From contig CM057230.1 in NCBI GenBank assembly GCA_029891385.1, forward strand, positions 36,473,402 through 36,537,401: DNA of 64,000 nucleotides, in the 5' to 3' direction. Under the pieces are notes generated by a model. The model did no database searches. It was given only the letters and a program-made list of their open reading frames with translations, and had not been told where the DNA came from. This stretch comes from Erythroxylum novogranatense (taxonomy: Eukaryota; Streptophyta; Magnoliopsida; Malpighiales; Erythroxylaceae). This document shows positions 37,344 to 48,634 of the stretch, piece by piece. The position numbers were made by a program, and so were the translations under genes. The stretch's first letter is position 1; every line of letters begins with the position of its first letter.

Positions 37344-38116
37344 ATAGTAGGAGTAGTAGCAGCAGGAGCAATAGTAGGAGTAGTAGCAGTAGTAGCAGCA
37401 GTAGGAGCAGTTGTAGGAGCAGTAGTAGGAGTAGTAGTAGCAGTAGTAGTAGTAGTAGTAAAGCAGATAAAGAGTAGTAGTCGCAGATGAGCAGCGAGCA
37501 GCAACAACAATAGCATGATATTAGCGTAGTAGCAACAGAGGAAGAGGTTGTAGGAGCAGTAGTAGCAGCAGCAGTATTAGCAGTAGTAGTAGTCGCACTA
37601 GCAGTAGTAGTAGTCGCAGTAGTAGTAGTAGCAGCAGCAGCAGCAGCAATAGTAGTGGTAATAATAGTAGGAGTAGTAGGAGTAGTAGCAGCAGTAGCAA
37701 TAGTAGGAGAAGTAGGAGCAGTAGGCGCTATAGTAGTAGCAGTAGTAGTAGTAGGAGGAGTAGTAGTAGTAGTAGCAGCAGCAGCAACAGCAGTAGTAGT
37801 AGTAGTAAGAGTAGAAGTAGTATCAGTAATAGCAGTAGGAGCAGTAGTAGCAGTAGTAGGAGAAGTAGTAGTAGTAGTCACAGTAGTAGGAGTAGTGGTG
37901 ATGGTAGTAGTAATAGTAGTAATAGTAGTAGTAGTAGTTGTAATAGTAGTCGCGGTAGTAGTAGTCGCGGTAGTAGTAGTGGTCGTAGTGGTAGTCGTAG
38001 TGGTAGTCGTGGTAGTAGTAGTCGTAGTAGTAGTCGTAGTGGTAACAGTGGTGGTGGTGGTGGTGGTAGTAGTAGTAGTAGTTGTTGTTGTTGTTATTGT
38101 AGTAGTAGTAGTAATA
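37344..38116 (+). repeat. Large trinucleotide microsatellite, (AGT)n with AGC/AGG/CGT variants
   Basis: About 770 bp of almost pure triplet repeat, mainly agt with interspersed agc and agg, shifting to cgt/ggt variants after about 37950 and ending in tgttgt and gtagta runs. All six frames stay open for long stretches as homopolymer-like poly-Val, poly-Thr or poly-Leu, which are artefacts. It starts at a point inside the gypsy LTR and ends at unique sequence. Confidence 0.9.
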
Positions 38117-38689
38117 TTCTAGTGAGTTTAGGTTTATCTATTGCAATGCAATGACCACGCATCATCGTCTCCAACAAGCGCACTGTGCTTGGTTGAGTAG
38201 AAGACAACTTCACCCGTTATGCATCATCTTGGGTAGCGTTTATAGCTCACGAGACAACAGATAAGTGCGGAACGTATTTGACCCACAGGACTTTCACTAT
38301 GCGTAACTACTAATAATCCATACAAAAATCACAGAAGCACATTGGCATACATAACTAATAAATTTAACAACCAAGGATGGCTTGAAAAACTACCACTTAC
38401 CTCCACTGACTTACAGGAGGCACACATGGCGATGACCACTGTCAATACACACACACACACACACACACTATTCTCCGAAAACTTAGATAAGTGACAAGGT
38501 AGAAGTAATACACTTAGATACCTGATAATGCAAAATCACCTTTGATGGCCAAAGAGATGCAACTTGCCCTACACATCATTAACGCAGAAGTTATAAAAAA
38601 GATAGAGAAAACAATTCCTGATAACCACTGTCATGTCTACCGTACTGGATCCATACGTCAGCGAATCTTTCATCGAGCAAATAACCACG
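38117..38689. other. Unassigned sequence, possible downstream part of the IQD-like pseudogene
   Basis: Normal-composition DNA with no convincing ORF. On the minus strand a GGAGGTAAGTGG word near 38400 looks like a splice donor, and short segments between stops could be degenerate exons, but none is recognised. A (CA)n run lies inside. Confidence 0.3.
38446..38468. repeat. (AC)n microsatellite
   Basis: Uninterrupted acacac run of about 23 bp. Confidence 0.9.
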
Positions 38690-39100
38690 AAAATCGATTG
38701 TATCATAATTGTCGGTCTATCGCCAGCTCCACCACTCTCTGAGGATGACTCCCACTAGCGATAGTAGTCGTAGGAGCAGCAACATTGGTCAACCTCACAA
38801 CCTCGGCAGCAACTTGAGCTACCTTGAGTGCAACCTCTGCAATTGTAGCTGCAGTCGCAGCGATAGTTATGGCTTGCTTATATAGTATGAAAGCTGAATC
38901 CGCTCCTACATCTAGTCGAAAATTTTAACAAGGAAAAAGAACTAAATGACCCATACCTTTCTTGAAACTCCTCAGTGTTGTTACTCTTACCCGAGCTTCC
39001 ATCAACAGGCGAAAGAGGCTAGATATTGATAGTTTCCTCTGGAGCAGGTAGATTAAGTATAAAGGATGACAACAAATGTATTGGGATCTTACCAGAATGT
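38690..39100 (-). pseudogene. IQ-domain (IQD) calmodulin-binding gene fragment, decayed
   Basis: On the minus strand, about 38912-38703 encodes KQAITIAATAATIAEVALKV followed by AQVAAEVVRLT. This strongly resembles the Ala-rich helix (KHAIAVAAATAAAAEAAVAA... AEVVRLT) just upstream of the IQ67 region in plant IQD proteins, which bind calmodulin at microtubules and the nucleus. After a stop (38703-38705), another frame holds DFRGYL, like the FRGYLARRAL of the first IQ motif. Upstream, 39045-38967 gives LSPVDGSSGKSNNTEEFQE before a GAAAG|GTATGG donor-like site, and a second donor-like site (CTG|GTAAGATC) lies near 39094. Frames do not join cleanly. The function of intact relatives is known; this copy looks dead. 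Assignment is by motif memory. Confidence 0.5.
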
Positions 39101-39844
39101 CCCAAAAAAATTCGGGCTAGTTACCGAATAGATTTTCTTCAACCATCAACACACTTTGCATGCAAATATGCACTATCCTTATCAAAGGCAACACTTTCAA
39201 GTACAAATCTAACCCACCCACTTGCATAAATCTTAAAAACATCCAAAAACAAACAAACCCCACAAAAAGGAAGAACATCCAATGCCCAAGTTTCTTCCTT
39301 TCTCTCAACCCCAAAAACAACCAGATCTAAAACATAATACCCCCACTTTGCTCATATACAAAGCTAAAGAGTGGCTTTGGGTTTGTGATGAGAGGCCTAA
39401 GATCTGATGGAGACGTGGTGCTCAAATCTCACTGAACCGAGACCATTGACACCATAGACAACGTTATGTGAACTTGAACTTAACAATCACAAAAAATTGC
39501 AACTTTCGTGATTCTATACGAAGTTTAAAACCATCAATTAAAGAATTAATGAATAGGAGGACTTCCACTAGAAAAAAACCCCATAAAAAAACTCGAAGAA
39601 TTAGGGTTAAAATACTATCTTGAAGAATCAGGACCAAAAAGTTGAGGTAACAACCTAGCCCAACGACAACAATTACTACAAAAAGGTTGGATCGGAGAAT
39701 AGAACTTGGGCAATTTGTAGTTTGCCATCTCCACTTGGTGTAGAACAAATTAGGCCTACCATTCTCAGTACATTTGAATCCAGCCTATTACTTATGAGAT
39801 TCTTCTTCAAAAAAGGGTTTAGCTTTTTCTTTGTTGTTATGATA
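39101..39844. other. No recognisable gene; possible 5' region of the IQD-like fragment
   Basis: T-rich on the minus strand with short open frames (39320-39117, 39748-39464) rich in Phe/Leu/Val, as expected from chance translation of T-rich DNA. It may be the leader or first intron of the IQD-like fragment. Satellite begins at about 39845. Confidence 0.35.
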
Positions 39845-41740
39845 TAAATTAATTAATTAATAAAAATGTTATAAAATTATACAGGTATTAATTGCCTATA
39901 AAAAGAAAATAACATGCACGACGTGGTAGTTATGCCTGTGAATAATAAGTCACAAGCTTGACTACTTACCTATATATAATATAATATTAATCATTATTAA
40001 TTATAACTGAATAAGATTAATAGTTAATGATTAACAATTAATTTATAAATATAGTATAATTTCATAAATCATTTAATTTATTATATTCTAATTACCATTA
40101 TTAATCAAGTATCACATTTTCATAAATCTATCAATTAATTATATTTTAACTAACTTATGATATTTTAATTGCATGAAATTATATTTTAATTTACTAAATA
40201 GTTGTAATTAAATTCATTAAAGATATTTTAAGAATATGTTATTAAAAATGGGGAAAAATATTTTAGACGCATTAATAATAACATAAGTAGTAATTACGTG
40301 TTAATAATCAATAATTAATTAATAAGATTTTAATAAATCAATTATTTAATTATTTATTGATTGTTATGAATTATATTTTATTAATTTATTTAATTAAGGA
40401 ATTAAAATAGATCTTTTCACAGGTGTGATACTTAAGTCACGTCTATGACTACTATAATAGTAAAAGTTTATTTTATTTTAATTAAATAATCAATTAATTA
40501 TTTTTTATTAATTAATAATATATTATAGTTAGTCAATTAATTTTATATATTATATTTAATAAAATGAAACATATAAGCACTAATTCTATTTGATTAATTA
40601 AAGAACAAATTAATTATATTTTAATAAATTAATACTTAATTAATTAATTATTTAATAAAATGTTATAAAATTATATAGTGTTAATTGCCCATAAAAAGAA
40701 AATAACATGCATAACATGGTAGTCACGATTAATATTACGTCACATACGTGTCTACTTACCTATATATATAAATATACATCAATTAATTAATAATATAGTA
40801 ATCATTATTAATTATAACTGAATAAGATTAACAATTAATGATTAATAATTAATTCATAAATAAAGTATAATTTAATAAATCATTCAATTTATTATATTCT
40901 AATTATCATTATTAATAAAGTACCACATTTTCATAAATCAATTAATTAATTATATTTTAACTAACGATAATATTTTATCTACATGAAATTATATTTTAAT
41001 TTACTAAATAGTTATAATTATATTAATTAAAGCTATTTTAAGAATAAGTATTTAAAATGGGGAAAATATTTAAGACACATTAATAATAAGATAAGTAATA
41101 TTTACATGTTAATAATCAATAATTGATTAGTTAATTAATAAGATTTCAATAAATCAATTATTTAATTAAATATTGATTATTATGAATTATATTTTATTAA
41201 TTTATTTTATTAAGGAATTAAAAATTAGATATTTTCACAGCCTATAATAATAAAAGTTTATTTATTTTAATTATATAATTAAATAACAATATTTTGTTAT
41301 TAATCAACAATATACTTAAGTCATGCCTGTGACTCCTATAATTACAAAATTTCATTTTATTTTAAGTAATTAGTCAATTAATTATTTTTATTAATTAATA
41401 ATATATTATAATTAGACAATTAAGTTTATATATTTTATTTGATAAAATGAAAATAAAAGCACTAATTCTATTTAATTAATTAAAGAATAAATTAATTATA
41501 TTTTAATAACTCAATAATTAATTAATTAATTAATTAATAAAAATTACAAAATTATACAGTGTTAATTGCCCTAAAAAGAAAATAACATGTACAACATGGT
41601 AATCACGCTTGTGAATATTAAGTCACATGCATGAATATTTATCTATATATACACATTAATTAATTAATAATATATTAATCATTATTAATTATAACTGAAT
41701 AAGATTAACTGTTAATGATTAATAATTAATTTATAAATAA
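39845..41740 (+). repeat. Long-period AT-rich satellite, forward block 4
   Basis: Roughly two and a half units in forward orientation, separated from the main array by the gypsy element and the IQD-like region. Dyad words such as cacaggtgtgatacttaagtc (about 40417) are present. The catgcacg..cgtgcatg marker is shortened to catgcacgacgtggtag (about 39914) and similar forms near 40706 and 41587, a variant subtype that lost the 7-nt spacer region. Ends at about 41740. Confidence 0.8.
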
Positions 41741-42606
41741 GCAAAGATCTTGGGAGGTCTAGTACTGCACAACTTTACCTCTAACTAGTAGAATTTTTTT
41801 TTCAAATGATCCACTTAAAAAATTAAAATATATATATATGACTTAGATATGGTTTTAGATTATGTTTCAAACCCTTATAGGAAAAGGAATGGATTTGGGA
41901 AGATTTGAGTCAAATTGGAGCCATTTTTTGCAAACTTTTAAAGGACTGGAACACAATATTGTTTTCCTACTTGTATATCATATTGCTACTTGTATTCATT
42001 CATACTATATTCTATTTCTAGACAAGTTTTATACTTGTTCAACAAGACAATAACAAGGATCTATATTTTTTCCATGTTCAAAAGGGCCAATTCGAAGAAA
42101 AAGTGGTCTCGTCTCCTAGTTCATATTAGTAGTATTTGATTATATAAAGAAGTAAAAAAAAAGGCTTAAGTAATGTTGGGGTCAATATGGCTCTATGTTT
42201 GGGTTATGCTGGTGAGAAACTTATGATTTTGTACTTTAAAGATAAATGCAGTTGAAGACAAGAAAGAGGAAGGCTAGTAGGTTCTGAAAACACAAAACAA
42301 GCTATTGGAAGCGGTAAAGTCATTGGGATTGAGAGAAAAATAATTTTAGAGGGGAAAACAAGAAGATTCATTAAGAACATTCAAGATTTAAGTTATGAGA
42401 ACTTAAAATTCTTTCTTATTAATTGTGGCTTTTCTTTATTGTGAACTAATTGGGATACAAATTTAGATGAGATGAACCTAGAATGATTATATTTTGAATT
42501 GATTTCTTTGGTTTAGTAAAAAAAATTCTAATTTGAATTGAAGTAATGAATATAGAGATCAACATCAGATTCTAGTAGCATTCGCAGTAGGTTTTATTAC
42601 AATATG
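41741..42606. other. Unassigned non-satellite sequence
   Basis: No gene-like ORF beyond a 63-residue chance frame (41862-42053). No terminal repeats recognised. General look (gatttgggaagatttgagtc) could be an LTR scrap, but nothing supports a family. Confidence 0.4.
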
Positions 42607-42884
42607 TGATGGCTTTCTTCCACCCATGATGGGTCTAAAACCATCCGCGTGCAAGAATAACTACTAAGGGTAGTTATCTAAAGATTGTATTTAAAGGCAA
42701 AGCCAACGGTTTGAAAAAATTAATTCGTGTATTTTGGTTTTGAGAGAGAAAAACGTTGGATTGTGCAGACTCTGTGTTCCTTAGCCGGTGGAATTCTAGA
42801 CAAGCATCAAGTATGTATGTTTGTTTTTCCACGCATATATAATCGGTCCTAATAGTTTATGATATGTTCATAGACTATCTAACA
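42607..42884 (+). repeat. Copia 5' LTR
   Basis: 278 bp from TGATGGCTTTC to ..CTATCTAACA. It is bounded on the right by the primer site and on the left by comparison with the 3' LTR start, which follows the polypurine tract. Confidence 0.85.
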
Positions 42885-42885
42885 T

Positions 42886-42898
42886 TGGTATCAGAGCC
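42886..42898 (+). promoter_or_regulatory. Copia primer-binding site (initiator tRNA-Met)
   Basis: TGGTATCAGAGCC one base after the LTR end; exact match to the plant tRNA-iMet primer site. Confidence 0.9.
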
Positions 42899-43489
42899 AG
42901 GTTATGCATGACTTGTTATAGAGATTCTACCGTATATGAGATGTTGTGTTTGTTTTATCTTTGTAAATGACATGCGTAATATTTTTTCTTCCTTCTTTTC
43001 TCTCTGTGCTTCACTCGTATGAGATGCGTATTTGTGTTTCTCTCTGAGTTTCTGATTGTGGGTTTCCGATTGGGTTGAAAGCAACATATATACATGAGGA
43101 TTTAATCTTTTGGTATGTCTACAATTTTTCGGAAGTTAATGGATGTTTGAAGTGTTGGATTTGTTTTTTTTTAATTGTTGTTTGAATTGTTTTACTAAAG
43201 AAAGAACAAAAACACAAAGAGGAAGAAGAAAATATGACGCAAAGAAGAGAAAAAAAGGGAAGAAAAACGAACCAGGAACGCAAGCGTCGGAGGAAGAAGA
43301 TGAGCGTCAGGCGCGTGTACTGGGTCTGCCAACGGCACGCGCCAGACGCTGCCTCCGAGCCCATCTTTCGTTTTTTATTTTGGGCTGTTTCCTCCAAGCC
43401 CAGTTTCGGGTGTTGGGCTAGTTTTTTTTAATTTTGGGCTCTTGAGGGACTCAATGTTTATTATATGGCCCACATTAGAATGGACTTAT

Positions 43490-44050
43490 ACATAATATAA
43501 TGTAATGATTCAGAAATTAGTTTTTCTAATTTTCACTAACTAATTTTTTAATTAAATTAGTTTCTAAAATATTATACCAAAAGAAATTGATTAGTTCAAT
43601 TATATTTTAAATTAGAAATAAGTTTCTAATTACTTAAACAATTTAAAAAACTAATTTGTTTAGTTAAAATTACCTTAGAAATAAACTAATTTCGTTGGTT
43701 TATTTTCTAATTAACTCAATACTAATTTGTTTAGTGAAAATTAGATTACCCTTAGAAATAAACTATTTTGTTGGTTTATTTTTCTAATTGGATAAATATT
43801 AATTTTGTTTCATTAAAATGAAATATTTTTAATTAATTTATTTAGAAATTAGTTTCTAATTAAACCAAGATAATTGATTAGTTCAATTATAAGGTAAATT
43901 AGAAATAAGTGTCTAATTACTTAGAGATTTTTGTTTCGCTCAATAAATTGTTGATAAACAATATAATACAAAATAAAAATTAAAATTATTTCAATATATC
44001 AGCATAAGTTCGCTAAGTGTTAGAAAAAAAATAATTTGTTATTTTTTTAT
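43490..44050. repeat. AT-rich internally repeated segment in the copia leader
   Basis: Built from short words such as attagaaataag and ctaatttgtttag. Two ~48-bp direct repeats (43589-43635 and 43876-43923) share gattagttcaattat..aaattagaaataag. Two adjacent ~65-70-bp copies (about 43652-43713 and 43721-43788) share ctaatttgtttag and ccttagaaataaact. It may be an inserted MITE-like or intronic sequence; no terminal repeats were identified. Confidence 0.6.
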
Positions 44051-44086
44051 ATTCTTCTGATTCTTGAAAATTTGTTTTTTAGGACG

Positions 44087-44530
44087 ATGCCTATTATTAA
44101 GCAAACACGCAAGCTTATTCGATGTGAGGCACAGAAGAGACGAATTAGCATCATATATGTGCAGTTAGTCAACATGCACTTAATTCCTGGAGATGATCTA
44201 ACACAACATGTTATTGCAGTTAATAACATGATGCAAAAGCTATATTTTGGAGGTTGTGTAGCTTACACAGATGTTGAAATAAAGTACATGACTTTGCTTG
44301 CAACATTGCCTCAACCTCAAGGCGAACTATTGCAAATGCTCTGGAATAATATACCTGAGAAGACTTATAATTTGTTAGTGATGACATTTATGAAAAGGAT
44401 GCGTAGAAGAGAGTTAATTAGGACTTTATATCCTATAGGTCTTCCAATGGAAATAGTTAGATCTATTGGAAATCGAGCTTCGAAAAATGTTTCACGCGAA
44501 CTCGTGAACTCATTACCTATGAACGATTAA
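44087..44530 (+). CDS. Extra gag-like (UBN2-type) ORF upstream of copia gag
   Basis: An open frame of 147 codons from ATG 44087 to the stop at 44528-44530, 56 bp before the element's own gag. Residues about 23-105 follow the layout of copia Gag polypeptides: LIPGDDLTQHVIAVNNMMQK (a PGDD..H..V..M helix), a D/E-rich turn, LLATLPQPQGEL (the LaSLP motif), then WNNIPEKTYNLL and MKRMRRRE. This resembles Gag of a different copia group more than the element's own gag. The rest of the C terminus is not recognised, and there is no zinc knuckle. A ttgttttttag splice-acceptor-like site at 44072-44082 lies four bases before the ATG. It could be a captured gag fragment or an accessory protein; expression is unknown. 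Confidence 0.5.
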   Translation: MPIIKQTRKLIRCEAQKRRISIIYVQLVNMHLIPGDDLTQHVIAVNNMMQKLYFGGCVAYTDVEIKYMTLLATLPQPQGELLQMLWNNIPEKTYNLLVMTFMKRMRRRELIRTLYPIGLPMEIVRSIGNRASKNVSRELVNSLPMND

Positions 44531-44586
44531 TGTGACATTAACGTGTATATATTTCTTTCTTATTATAAAAACTTAGTGTTTCGAAA

Positions 44587-45470
44587 ATGATTATTGCTTC
44601 GAAGAATATAGTTGCTGAACTCAATAGGGGTGAGAAACTCAATGGTGACAATTACGAGATCTGGAGTATGAAAATCCAATATGTACTAGAAGAGTAAGAG
44701 GCTCTAGAACCATTAAACCTAACGATGAATGTTCCTGAGGAGGGCACAATAACCCAACATAGAAGGGACCGTGATGCGTATGACTTATGGAAAAAGAAAA
44801 ACTCTTTAGCTCGCATCACGTTGCTGAGTAGCATGGATAATGATATCATGCGGGAGTTCCGTAAGTTCAAAATTGCAAATGACATGTGGTCCGCATTGGC
44901 TGCTCGTTTTGGAGGTGTTTCAGTGACCAAAGTGAGGTCACTCACAATTAAGTTTGATACTTATAAGAAGCACCCAGATGATAACAATGCAGAAGCATTT
45001 GAGAAAAATGTTGAACATGGTTAGTGAGTTACGTGATGTTGGTCATGAGCTATCTGATGAGCAACAGGTGCAAGCTGTGATTCGTTCATTGCCTCAGAGT
45101 TGGGAGCATATGAAGATGCACCTAACTCATAATGAAAACATCAAGACAATGGAAGATGCTACGAGGCATCTTATCTTGGAGGAAGAGCGTCTTGAAGCCT
45201 CAAAGATGTCTTCTGAGGCATATGCAGTTAGTTCTAGCTCACATGGAGCTATGAACAAGAAACAAAAACATCATGGTGGATATAAGTGGAAAAGGAATAA
45301 GAAATTCAACCACTCCCCTCAGGAATCCAAGAAGAAAAATTGGAACCAACGTGGAAAGGGAAAGCGTCCCTTCAAGAAGAAGAACATGAAACATGTGAAA
45401 TACTATAATTGTGGTAATAAGGGTCACTTTGCTCGAGATTGTACTGAGCCCAAGAAGGTACAACTTTATA
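44587..45470 (+). pseudogene. Copia gag, broken
   Basis: Starts ATG 44587 (ASKNIVAELNRGEKLNGDNY, the usual copia Gag opening). It has an in-frame stop at 44695-44697, continues in the same frame to about 45010 (LWKKKNSLARITLLSSMDND), then needs a frameshift into the frame of 44954-45514 (ELRDVGHELSDEQQVQAVIR, RSLPQSWEHM). A Lys/Asn-rich basic stretch precedes the zinc knuckle YYNCGNKGHFARDC at about 45400-45440, in which the first Cys of C-x2-C-x4-H-x4-C is Tyr. This copy cannot make a full Gag. Confidence 0.85.
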
Positions 45471-45491
45471 GTACAAACATTTGTTATGTGA

Positions 45492-46720
45492 ATGTTTCTT
45501 GTTACTTTTTCTAATGAATCACATCCTTTGTGGATTGCAGACTCAGGAGCAACCAACCATGTAGCGAAGGATCGTGATGCCTTCGTTGAGTTTCGTAAAC
45601 TCCCACATGGTAGTCAATGGCTTTACGTAGGTGACAATTCCAAAGTTGCTGTACAAGGAATTGGGACATATAAATTGGACATGCGTGGAGGACGACCTCT
45701 CATCCTACATGAAGTCTTATTTGCTCCACAGATTCGTAGGAATCTTTTATCTGTATTGATGTTAGTTAAACTTAGTTTTAATGTAAATTTCTACAGTGGT
45801 GGAATGGATTTGTATCTTGGATCTATTAATTATGGTCATGGTTTTTTATTGGATGGTTTTATTGTGCTGGATGTGTTAAAGGAAAATAATAATATTAGTT
45901 ATTCATTATTTACATATAGTAATTCCAACAATGATGCAACTTTGTGGCACGCTAGACTATGCCATATTGGTCAAAATCGAATAAGTCGATTGGCTAAAGA
46001 AGGACTTTTAGGTAATCTAAGTCAAGTAGATTTACCTACATGTGAGCATTGTTTAGCTGGTAAAATGGTAAGAAAACCATTTGGAAAGGGAACACGAACT
46101 TTATATCCATTGCAATTAATTCATTCCGACATCTGTGGTCCAATGAATGTAAGGGCTAGACGTGGGGCAATTTATTTCATCACGTTCATAGATGACTATA
46201 CTCGGTATGGTGATATCTATTTGGTTTCTCATAAATCATAAGCATTCAATTGTTTCATAAAATACTCGAACTTGGTTGAGAATTAATTAGATAAGAAAAT
46301 AAAAGCATTACGAACTGATCGTGGACAAGAGTACTTGTCAGAAAAGTTCAAGGCTTTCTGTGATGAAAAAGGAATAGAAAGGCAATTAGCAATTCCTAAA
46401 ACCTCACAACAAAATGGCGTCGCTGAAAGACGAAATAGGACGCTATTAGAAATGATTAGGTCCATGATGGCCCAAGCAAATTTACCAATCACTTTTTGGG
46501 GTGATACGTTGCTAACAGCCACTTATGTACTTAATCGTGTGCCCACGAAATCAGTTACTAGCACACCATATGAGTTGTAGACTGGTAGGAGGCCTGATGT
46601 ATTAAGTCTTCGACCTTGGGGGTGTGCAGCCTATGTTCATGATCTCTCTCACAAACATGGGGAATTAGGCCCAACAGGGAGAAAAAGTATTTTTATTAGA
46701 TACTCAGAACACTCAAAAGG
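45492..46720 (+). pseudogene. Copia protease and integrase, broken
   Basis: 45492-46241 contains the protease active site WIADSGATNHV. A GAG-pre-integrase zinc-binding region follows (LWHARLCHIGQNRI with HxxxxH-like spacing, then CEHCLAGK giving the CxxC), and the integrase core with HSDICGPM (first Asp) and FITFIDDYTRY (second conserved region). A stop at 46239-46241 interrupts. The core continues at about 46290-46580 (LRTDRGQEYLS, QQNGVAERRNRTLLEM, carrying the catalytic Glu region), stops again at 46578-46580, and resumes into the C-terminal domain (RPWGCAAYVH). Confidence 0.85.
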
Positions 46721-46724
46721 ATAT

Positions 46725-48610
46725 GTGTTCATAAGTGAACATGGTAGTGGAGGTGTAACTGAATTTGAATCGCGAGATGTAACATTCGTAGAGAATGATT
46801 TTCCCAAGCAAGGCAAAATAGGTAAAGACCTATTATTATATGAGTCGCTTGATCATAATGATTCTGTTATGCAAAATCAAGATGAGGAACTTCAACCAAG
46901 TGGGAGCAATTCCACAGAAAGGTTCTCTATGATAACTGATCCAAGTGGGAGCAATCAAATCAATCATGAATTTGTTTATAATGAACCTCGGTTAAGACGG
47001 AGTAATCGAGGGATAATTCGTCGACGTCGTTTTGAGATTGAAGGAGAAATTAATATGATTGTTCCGCAAGAGGAAGAAGAGCCAAGGAATGTAAATGAGG
47101 CTCTTACTAGCCCTGCTAAAGAAGAATGGATGAAAGCAATGACAGAAGAAATGTCTTCTTTAAGCTCAAATCAAGTATGGGATTTGGTTGACCTCCCCGA
47201 AGGACGTAAAGCAATTGGGAACAAGTGGGTTCTCAAAATTAAGCGAAAAGCTGATGGCAATATCGAAAGATATAAGCCACGTCTTGTAGCAAAAGGATAT
47301 ACGCAACAGGAAGGAATTGATTATGAGGAAACTTTTTCACCTGTTGTAAAGTTTGCTTCAATCCGTCTTATTCGGGCTATAGTAGCCAGTATGGATCTTG
47401 AATTACATCAAATGGATGTAAAAATTGCTTTTCTTAATGGATAATTAGATGAAGAAATCTATATGGAACAATCTGAAGGTTTCATCAAGGCAGGTCATAA
47501 AAATAAAGTATGTCGTTTATTAAAATCAATTTATGGCCCGAAGCAGTCTTCAAGACAATGGTATATTCGTTTTCATAACGTAATCATTTCGTATGATTGA
47601 TGAAGAACATTGTGTGTATGTTAAGAGATCCAAAGATAAATTCGCGATTTTATCTTTATACGTGGATGATATATTGATTGCTTGTAATGACTGTGTGTTT
47701 CTTAAACAAATCAAAGAATGGTTATCATCTGAATTTGAAATGAAAGACATGGGTGAAGCGACATACATTCTTGGAGTCAAGATTTTAAGAGATCGTTCAA
47801 AGAAATTGTTATCGCTTTCTCAAGCGATGTACATTCAAAGAATTCTTGAACGATTCCGTATGCAAGATTGCAAACCAATTGATAATCCTATTGCTAAAAA
47901 TGAAGGCCTTAGTAAGAATAATTGCCCGTCAACGCCACAAGAAAGGGAACAAATAAAGAATGTTCCCTACACTAGTGCAGTTGGAAGTCTTATGTACGCA
48001 ATGATGTGTACAAGACCAGATATTTGTTATGCTGTTGGGATGGTAAGCAGATATCAGTCAAATCCAGGCCAAGCACATTGGAAAGCAGTAAAGAGAATAT
48101 TGAGGTATCTGAAGGGAACCGTGGACTATGCATTGTGTTATCAAGGCAATGATCTATGTATACAAGGATATACAGATGCAGACTGGGGAGGAGATTTAGA
48201 TGAAAGAAAATCTACCTCAGGATATGTATTCTTACTAAACCATGGAGCAATATCATGGAAAAGTAAGAAACAATCCTGCGTTCCATTATCCATAATGGAA
48301 GCTGAATTTATAGCGTTCTCAACTACAGTACAAGAGGCTGTATGGCTTCATCTATTCCTTGTGCATTTGGGAGTCACTAAAAGCGAAATTAATCCAGTGA
48401 CCATCAACTGTGATAGTCAAGCTGCAATCGCTTATACAAAAACTCCAAATTTTATTGTAAGACAAAGCACATAGATACTAAATACAATTATGTGAATGAT
48501 ATAGTTGCACGAGGAGAGGTGAACATGAGATATATATCTACGCGAGATACGATAGCAGACCCAATGATAAAGCCAATTTCGAGAGATGTATTTATTGGGC
48601 ATGTAAAGTC
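46725..48610 (+). pseudogene. Copia reverse transcriptase-RNase H, broken
   Basis: 46725-47444 carries the linker and the RT start (EEWMKAMTEEMSSLSSNQVW, WVLKIKRKADG, RLVAKGYTQQEGIDYEETFS, HQMDVKIAFLNG) and ends in a stop at 47442-47444 where homologues continue into EEIYMEQ. After a frameshift near 47590 the frame 47593-48474 holds the catalytic YVDDILIA, then RNase H with YTDADWGGDLDERKSTSGYV and IMEAEFIAFS. A further frame change near 48470 precedes the last ~45 codons (ADPMIKPISRDVFIGHVKSL region). Domain order and motifs are standard; only continuity is lost. Confidence 0.9.
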
Positions 48611-48634
48611 ACTAGGACTGCGCAGATGTTGAAA

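Noticed and set aside
37301..38122. Long open frames of poly-Thr, poly-Leu and poly-Val on both strands
   Set aside because: They are translations of the (AGT)n microsatellite; every frame is open for the same reason and there are no gene signals.
39117..39748. Hydrophobic Phe/Leu-rich minus-strand frames that might be membrane proteins
   Set aside because: T-rich noncoding DNA gives such frames by chance; start context and domain evidence are lacking.
43119..43431. Overlapping Lys/Arg-rich frames on both strands
   Set aside because: Located in the purine-rich copia leader; composition-driven, with no domain.
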